From the NCBI GenBank assembly GCA_003518745.1, contig DOYB01000048.1, forward strand, positions 1 through 17,698: a stretch of 17,698 bases of DNA, in the 5' to 3' direction. Positions 15,314-17,698 of this stretch are shown here, in pieces (position 1 is the stretch's first letter; each line of letters begins with the position of its first letter). The notes below the pieces were generated by a model. That model saw only the letters and a program-made list of their open reading frames with translations, was not told the origin of the DNA and did no database searches. The DNA is from Selenomonas sp. Lineage in GTDB: Bacteria > Bacillota > Negativicutes > Selenomonadales > Selenomonadaceae. A program made the position numbers and the translations under genes.

Positions 15314-16243
15314 TTACGATGCATTAGCTTCCTGTTCAGTCCACTCGCTCCATCGCAGTGTCGTTGCCCCGGCTCGCTTCGCCTTTATATAGCGTGAAAA
15401 GCTCTCAAGCACTTCAACGCGATGATTTATCATATCATTTTTCTTTGCGCTCTTTTTCAAAGCCGTCAGATTGGTACCACCGATTAGATACTGGCGCTTG
15501 ATGATATCCTCAAAGGGAACATCGGGATTACGGATCATATCATACATTGCCATGAAGGATGTGGTGCGTCCATGTCCCGCGTGGCAGTGGAAGTGCAGCC
15601 ACGCATCCTGTGGAAGGGCATTAACGAAATCAAGAAAGGCCTCAATGGACTCATTGCTGGGCCAGGTCTTGTCCGTCGCGTAAATCCGTATATAGCGGAA
15701 CCCCATTGGCACAACGGTCTCTTCCTCGTCTTTTACGCTTTTCGGAGTCAAGGTTATCTCTCCAAAGGCCGCCTTATCGGAATCGCCCTTTGGCACGAAG
15801 GTTGTGGTTTTCCCTACCAGTTCTGAGAGACGCAGGCTCTCATCCGCTTTTATCTCATCCACGGTTTTCCCCATGTTTGCCTGATTATGGTTCTCATGCC
15901 AACTTACGGGAATACCGTCGGCAAAACCATGCGACTCCTGCCTAAGGTCCACCACATAGATGGGCAGCCCAGGAGCCGCAGCCGAAAGGGTGGAGTAAAG
16001 CTTGGCAAAGCCATCGGCAGTGAGCTGCGCGCTGCCTGATTCATGGAGTTTGTCCAGTCCGTCACGGGTAGGAGGCTCGCCTTCCGGCGCCACCTTCCAG
16101 TCATCGGAAGCCATGCGGAAATGAAGCAGTTCCGGAAGATTCGGATCCTCATCCAACCTCCATGCGGCCTCTGAAACCGCGGCAACTGCCAGCACACAGA
16201 AAGCAATCACAAAAATCGTTGTCTTTCGCAGTAAGTTTTTCAT
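15314..16243 (-). CDS. Secreted PTP-like (cysteine) phytase / inositol polyphosphate phosphatase homologue
   Basis: 309 residues with a signal peptide (MKNLLRKTTIFVIAFCVLAV, cleavage probably near residue 26), so the enzyme is exported. The P-loop is HCHAGHGRTTSF with nucleophile C220 and phosphate-binding R226; the general acid is D191 in ATDKTWPSNES. The blocks VVDLRQESHGFADGIPVSW (97-115) and ALPQDAWLHFHC (209-220) are close, from memory, to Selenomonas ruminantium PhyA, the founding cysteine phytase, which removes phosphates from myo-inositol hexakisphosphate. PhyA has HCEAGVGRT at the P-loop; here both variable positions are His. The gene is monocistronic with its own promoter and terminator, divergent from hicAB. 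Phytase activity is likely but not certain, since homologues also act on lower inositol phosphates. Confidence 0.9.
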   Translation of the reverse strand: MKNLLRKTTIFVIAFCVLAVAAVSEAAWRLDEDPNLPELLHFRMASDDWKVAPEGEPPTRDGLDKLHESGSAQLTADGFAKLYSTLSAAAPGLPIYVVDLRQESHGFADGIPVSWHENHNQANMGKTVDEIKADESLRLSELVGKTTTFVPKGDSDKAAFGEITLTPKSVKDEEETVVPMGFRYIRIYATDKTWPSNESIEAFLDFVNALPQDAWLHFHCHAGHGRTTSFMAMYDMIRNPDVPFEDIIKRQYLIGGTNLTALKKSAKKNDMINHRVEVLESFSRYIKAKRAGATTLRWSEWTEQEANAS

Positions 16244-16261
16244 GTTTGGCTCCTTTCAACG

Positions 16262-16291
16262 AGTATAAACACTCCTTTATATTTTCTACAA
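16262..16291 (-). promoter_or_regulatory. Candidate sigma-A promoter of the phytase-like gene
   Basis: On the minus strand TTGTAG (16286-16291) and TATACT (16262-16267) are 18 bases apart. The start site would be about 17 bases before the ATG, just ahead of GAAAGGAG. No phosphate-control (Pho) box was recognised. Confidence 0.4.
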
Positions 16292-16331
16292 GCGTTAATA
16301 ATTTCCTGCCGAGATGATTGCAGATACATGT

Positions 16332-16363
16332 AAAAAATGCAACTATTTTTAGTTGCATTTTTT
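16332..16363. promoter_or_regulatory. 14-bp-arm palindrome over the hicAB promoter (probable operator)
   Basis: AAAAAATGCAACTA (16332-16345) and TAGTTGCATTTTTT (16350-16363) are exact reverse complements around TTTT. The right arm contains the -35 hexamer of the hicAB promoter. HicB antitoxins commonly repress their own operon by binding palindromes at the promoter, so an operator is the favoured reading. The structure could also fold as a hairpin with a T-run, but it lies between divergent genes, where a terminator is not needed. Confidence 0.65.
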
Positions 16364-16380
16364 TATTCTTATGATAGAAT
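16353..16380 (+). promoter_or_regulatory. Sigma-A promoter of hicAB
   Basis: TTGCAT (16353-16358), a 16-base spacer and TAGAAT (16375-16380), with TGA before the -10, precede an expected start near 16387. AAGAAGGAGG and the ATG at 16404 follow closely. The -35 lies inside the palindrome at 16332-16363. Confidence 0.55.
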
Positions 16381-16403
16381 TCAATTAAGAAGGAGGCGCT
16401 ATT

Positions 16404-16661
16404 ATGGGACGAAAGGAAAAACTCCTCGCCAGACTCAAAACCAATCCAAGAGATTTCACATTTGATGAAGCTCAGGCACTTCTTGAATGCTTGGGCTATC
16501 AAAAATCCAACAAAGGAAGGACAAGCGGATCTCGAGTAGTATTTTCTAATAATGACCGCAAGACAAAAATTTTACTCCACAAACCGCATCCCCGAAAGGA
16601 ACTATTGGCATACCAAGTAAAACAACTAATAGACCAGCTTGAACAGGAGGATTTGCTATGA
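16404..16661 (+). CDS. hicA: HicA-family toxin (mRNA interferase)
   Basis: 85-residue small basic protein of the HicA type, a double-stranded RNA-binding-like fold that cleaves mRNA independently of translation when not bound by HicB. Recognised by the KEKLLARLKTNPRDFTFDEA start, the ALLECLGYQKSNKGRTSGSRVVF core and the LHKPHPRKEL strand. Classical HicA proteins have a catalytic His in a GSH/GGH-like position of the first strand; here that position reads GSR (R44), and the remaining histidines are H59 and H62. This looks like the longer HicA subgroup with an LHKPHP motif. AAGGAGG lies upstream, and its stop overlaps the hicB start as ATGA. First gene of the pair. Confidence 0.9.
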   Translation: MGRKEKLLARLKTNPRDFTFDEAQALLECLGYQKSNKGRTSGSRVVFSNNDRKTKILLHKPHPRKELLAYQVKQLIDQLEQEDLL

Positions 16662-17005
16662 ACAACATAATGGAATACAAGGGCTATATTGGAAGCGTTG
16701 AATTCTCCGAGAACGACACACTTTTCTTTGGAAAGGTTCAAGGCATCCGCTCTCTCATATCCTATGAAGGGGCAACGGCAGCAGAGCTTGTTGCTGATTT
16801 CCACGGAGCTGTCGATGATTATCTGGCATCATGCGAAGCCGAAGGCACTTCTCCTGAAATTGCCTACAAGGGAAGCCTGAACGTTCGTTTCAAAAATCGC
16901 GACCTCCATAGACAGGCCGCAGTATACGCCATAACTCACGAACAAAGCCTTAATAGCTTCATCGAGGAAGCCGTAAAGGAGAAACTGTCCATGTCCTACA
17001 AATAG
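16658..17005 (+). CDS. hicB: HicB-family antitoxin
   Basis: 115-residue antitoxin that binds HicA and represses the operon. The N-terminal half, MEYKGYIGSVEFSENDTLFF and GKVQGIRSLISYEGATAAEL through DDYLASC, is the HicB partial RNase H-like domain that contacts the toxin. The C-terminal YKGSLNVRFKNRDLHRQAA and SLNSFIEEAVKEKL form a ribbon-helix-helix DNA-binding domain, consistent with autoregulation at the palindrome upstream of hicA. ATGA overlap with hicA implies coupled translation; AACAGGAGG precedes the start. The stop lies only 4 bp from the end of the convergent ABC gene. Confidence 0.93.
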   Translation: MNNIMEYKGYIGSVEFSENDTLFFGKVQGIRSLISYEGATAAELVADFHGAVDDYLASCEAEGTSPEIAYKGSLNVRFKNRDLHRQAAVYAITHEQSLNSFIEEAVKEKLSMSYK

Positions 17006-17009
17006 TACT

Positions 17010-17698
17010 TCATACTATCCTGTCCCTTGGCATACGAAAGAAATCTGCCTCTATAAGTTCTTTTGTGTACTGAGAGACAGGATTTTTAATTAGATTTTCC
17101 GGTGTATTTTCTTCGACAATCCTGCCCTCTGCCATGACTATTACCCTGTCGGCTATGCTTTGAAGCAGCGCCAGATCGTGGGTTATGAACAAGCAGGCCA
17201 TGGACAGTTCCTCTGTCATTTGCTTCAAAAGCGCCGCGATTTGAGCCTGAACGGTGACATCCAATGCGCTGGTGGCCTCGTCGCAAATAAGAAGTGTGGG
17301 GGAAAGTGCGATGGCTCGGGAGATTGCCGCCCTTTGGCACTCCCCTCCGGATACCTCATGGGGGTAGCGATATTTGTACGAAGGGTTTAGTCCCACCACT
17401 GTCAAAAGTTCGTCAATACGTAGCTCTATACTTGCCTTGTCATAGCCTCTATTGCGCATGGCTTCGCCGATGCTCCAGCCTAATGTTTTTCTTGGATTGA
17501 AGGAATCCTCTGGCACTTGGAAAATCATTTGCATATTTTCATAGGCTTCACCCAACGCCTTTCCCGTGGCCTTCGTAATGTCCCTGCCGCACAGGATAAT
17601 TTCCCCCTCATCGGTATCCAAAAGCCTGGCAATGATACGCGCCATGGTGGATTTTCCGCAGCCGCTTCTTCCCACAATTCCAAGTACTTCCCCCCGAT
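17010..17698 (-). CDS. ABC transporter ATP-binding protein, OppF/DppF/NikE type (5' end beyond window)
   Basis: 229 codons visible; the reading frame is open to the right edge, so the N-terminus is missing. ATPase subunit of a peptide/nickel-type importer. Walker A GRSGCGKST lies near the right edge, the signature SGGECQR and Walker B LLICDEATSALD are intact, and the H-loop is FITHDLAL. The tail LIKNPVSQYTKELIEADFF carries the NP-x3-YT-x-L pattern of the oligopeptide/nickel transporter ATPases. An apparent start at 17675 (GTG before GGA) is internal to the Walker A region and is not a true start. Transport substrate is unknown. Its stop lies 4 bp from the hicB stop, with no visible terminator between them. 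Confidence 0.94.
   Translation of the reverse strand, partial: RGEVLGIVGRSGCGKSTMARIIARLLDTDEGEIILCGRDITKATGKALGEAYENMQMIFQVPEDSFNPRKTLGWSIGEAMRNRGYDKASIELRIDELLTVVGLNPSYKYRYPHEVSGGECQRAAISRAIALSPTLLICDEATSALDVTVQAQIAALLKQMTEELSMACLFITHDLALLQSIADRVIVMAEGRIVEENTPENLIKNPVSQYTKELIEADFFRMPRDRIV

Overview
The window looks like chromosomal DNA from an anaerobic Firmicute, most likely of the Negativicutes (Selenomonas-like). Three things point there. A secreted cysteine phosphatase-type phytase closely resembles, from memory, the Selenomonas ruminantium enzyme. There is a cdaA-cdaR pair followed by a large FAD-dependent dehydrogenase. A LevR-type, sigma-54-dependent PTS regulator is present. Base composition is moderate and even, and no transposase, phage or tRNA gene was seen. 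The genus is an inference.

Left third (1-5600, all minus strand). A DUF6765-like metal-site protein is followed by a 929-residue LevR/ManR-type activator, then by the start of a mannose-family PTS operon (IIA, IIB, IIC; IIC runs off the left edge). Between activator and operon lies an exact 16-base sigma-54 promoter (TGGCACGCTTCTTGCA) with TTGATAC/GATACAC repeats upstream, which are good candidates for the activator's binding sites. The local circuit is therefore readable: sugar flux sets phosphorylation of the PRD and EIIA domains of the activator, which opens the -24/-12 promoter. A perfect 10-bp stem-loop sits between IIB and IIC.

Middle (5600-10500, minus). The c-di-AMP synthase cdaA, its membrane regulator cdaR and an FAD-dependent dehydrogenase form a tight operon with an ATGA overlap and an adjacent TTG start. 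Downstream is a 268-residue protein that resembles only the C-terminal part of the flagellar cap FliD. It is preceded by a sigma-28-like promoter and followed by a clear terminator. glmM, the usual third gene of cda operons, is not here.

Right (10500-17698). A LacX-like aldose epimerase (+) converges on proC (-) over a shared bidirectional terminator. Then come, on the minus strand, a PAT-like GNAT acetyltransferase and an OatA-like acyltransferase with an SGNH tail, probably co-transcribed. A 351-bp gene-free gap follows, holding a promoter and a strong bidirectional terminator. Next are the phytase-like phosphatase (-) and, divergent from it, a HicA-HicB toxin-antitoxin pair (+) whose promoter is embedded in a 14-bp-arm palindrome. 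The window ends in an OppF/DppF-type ABC ATPase (-), cut by the right edge.

No wholly novel multi-gene system is evident. The most interesting items are the sigma-54/LevR circuit, the orphan mini-FliD with a sigma-28-like promoter, the phytase homologue with two histidines in its P-loop, the HicA lacking the usual GSH histidine, and the DUF6765-like protein next to the PTS regulator.
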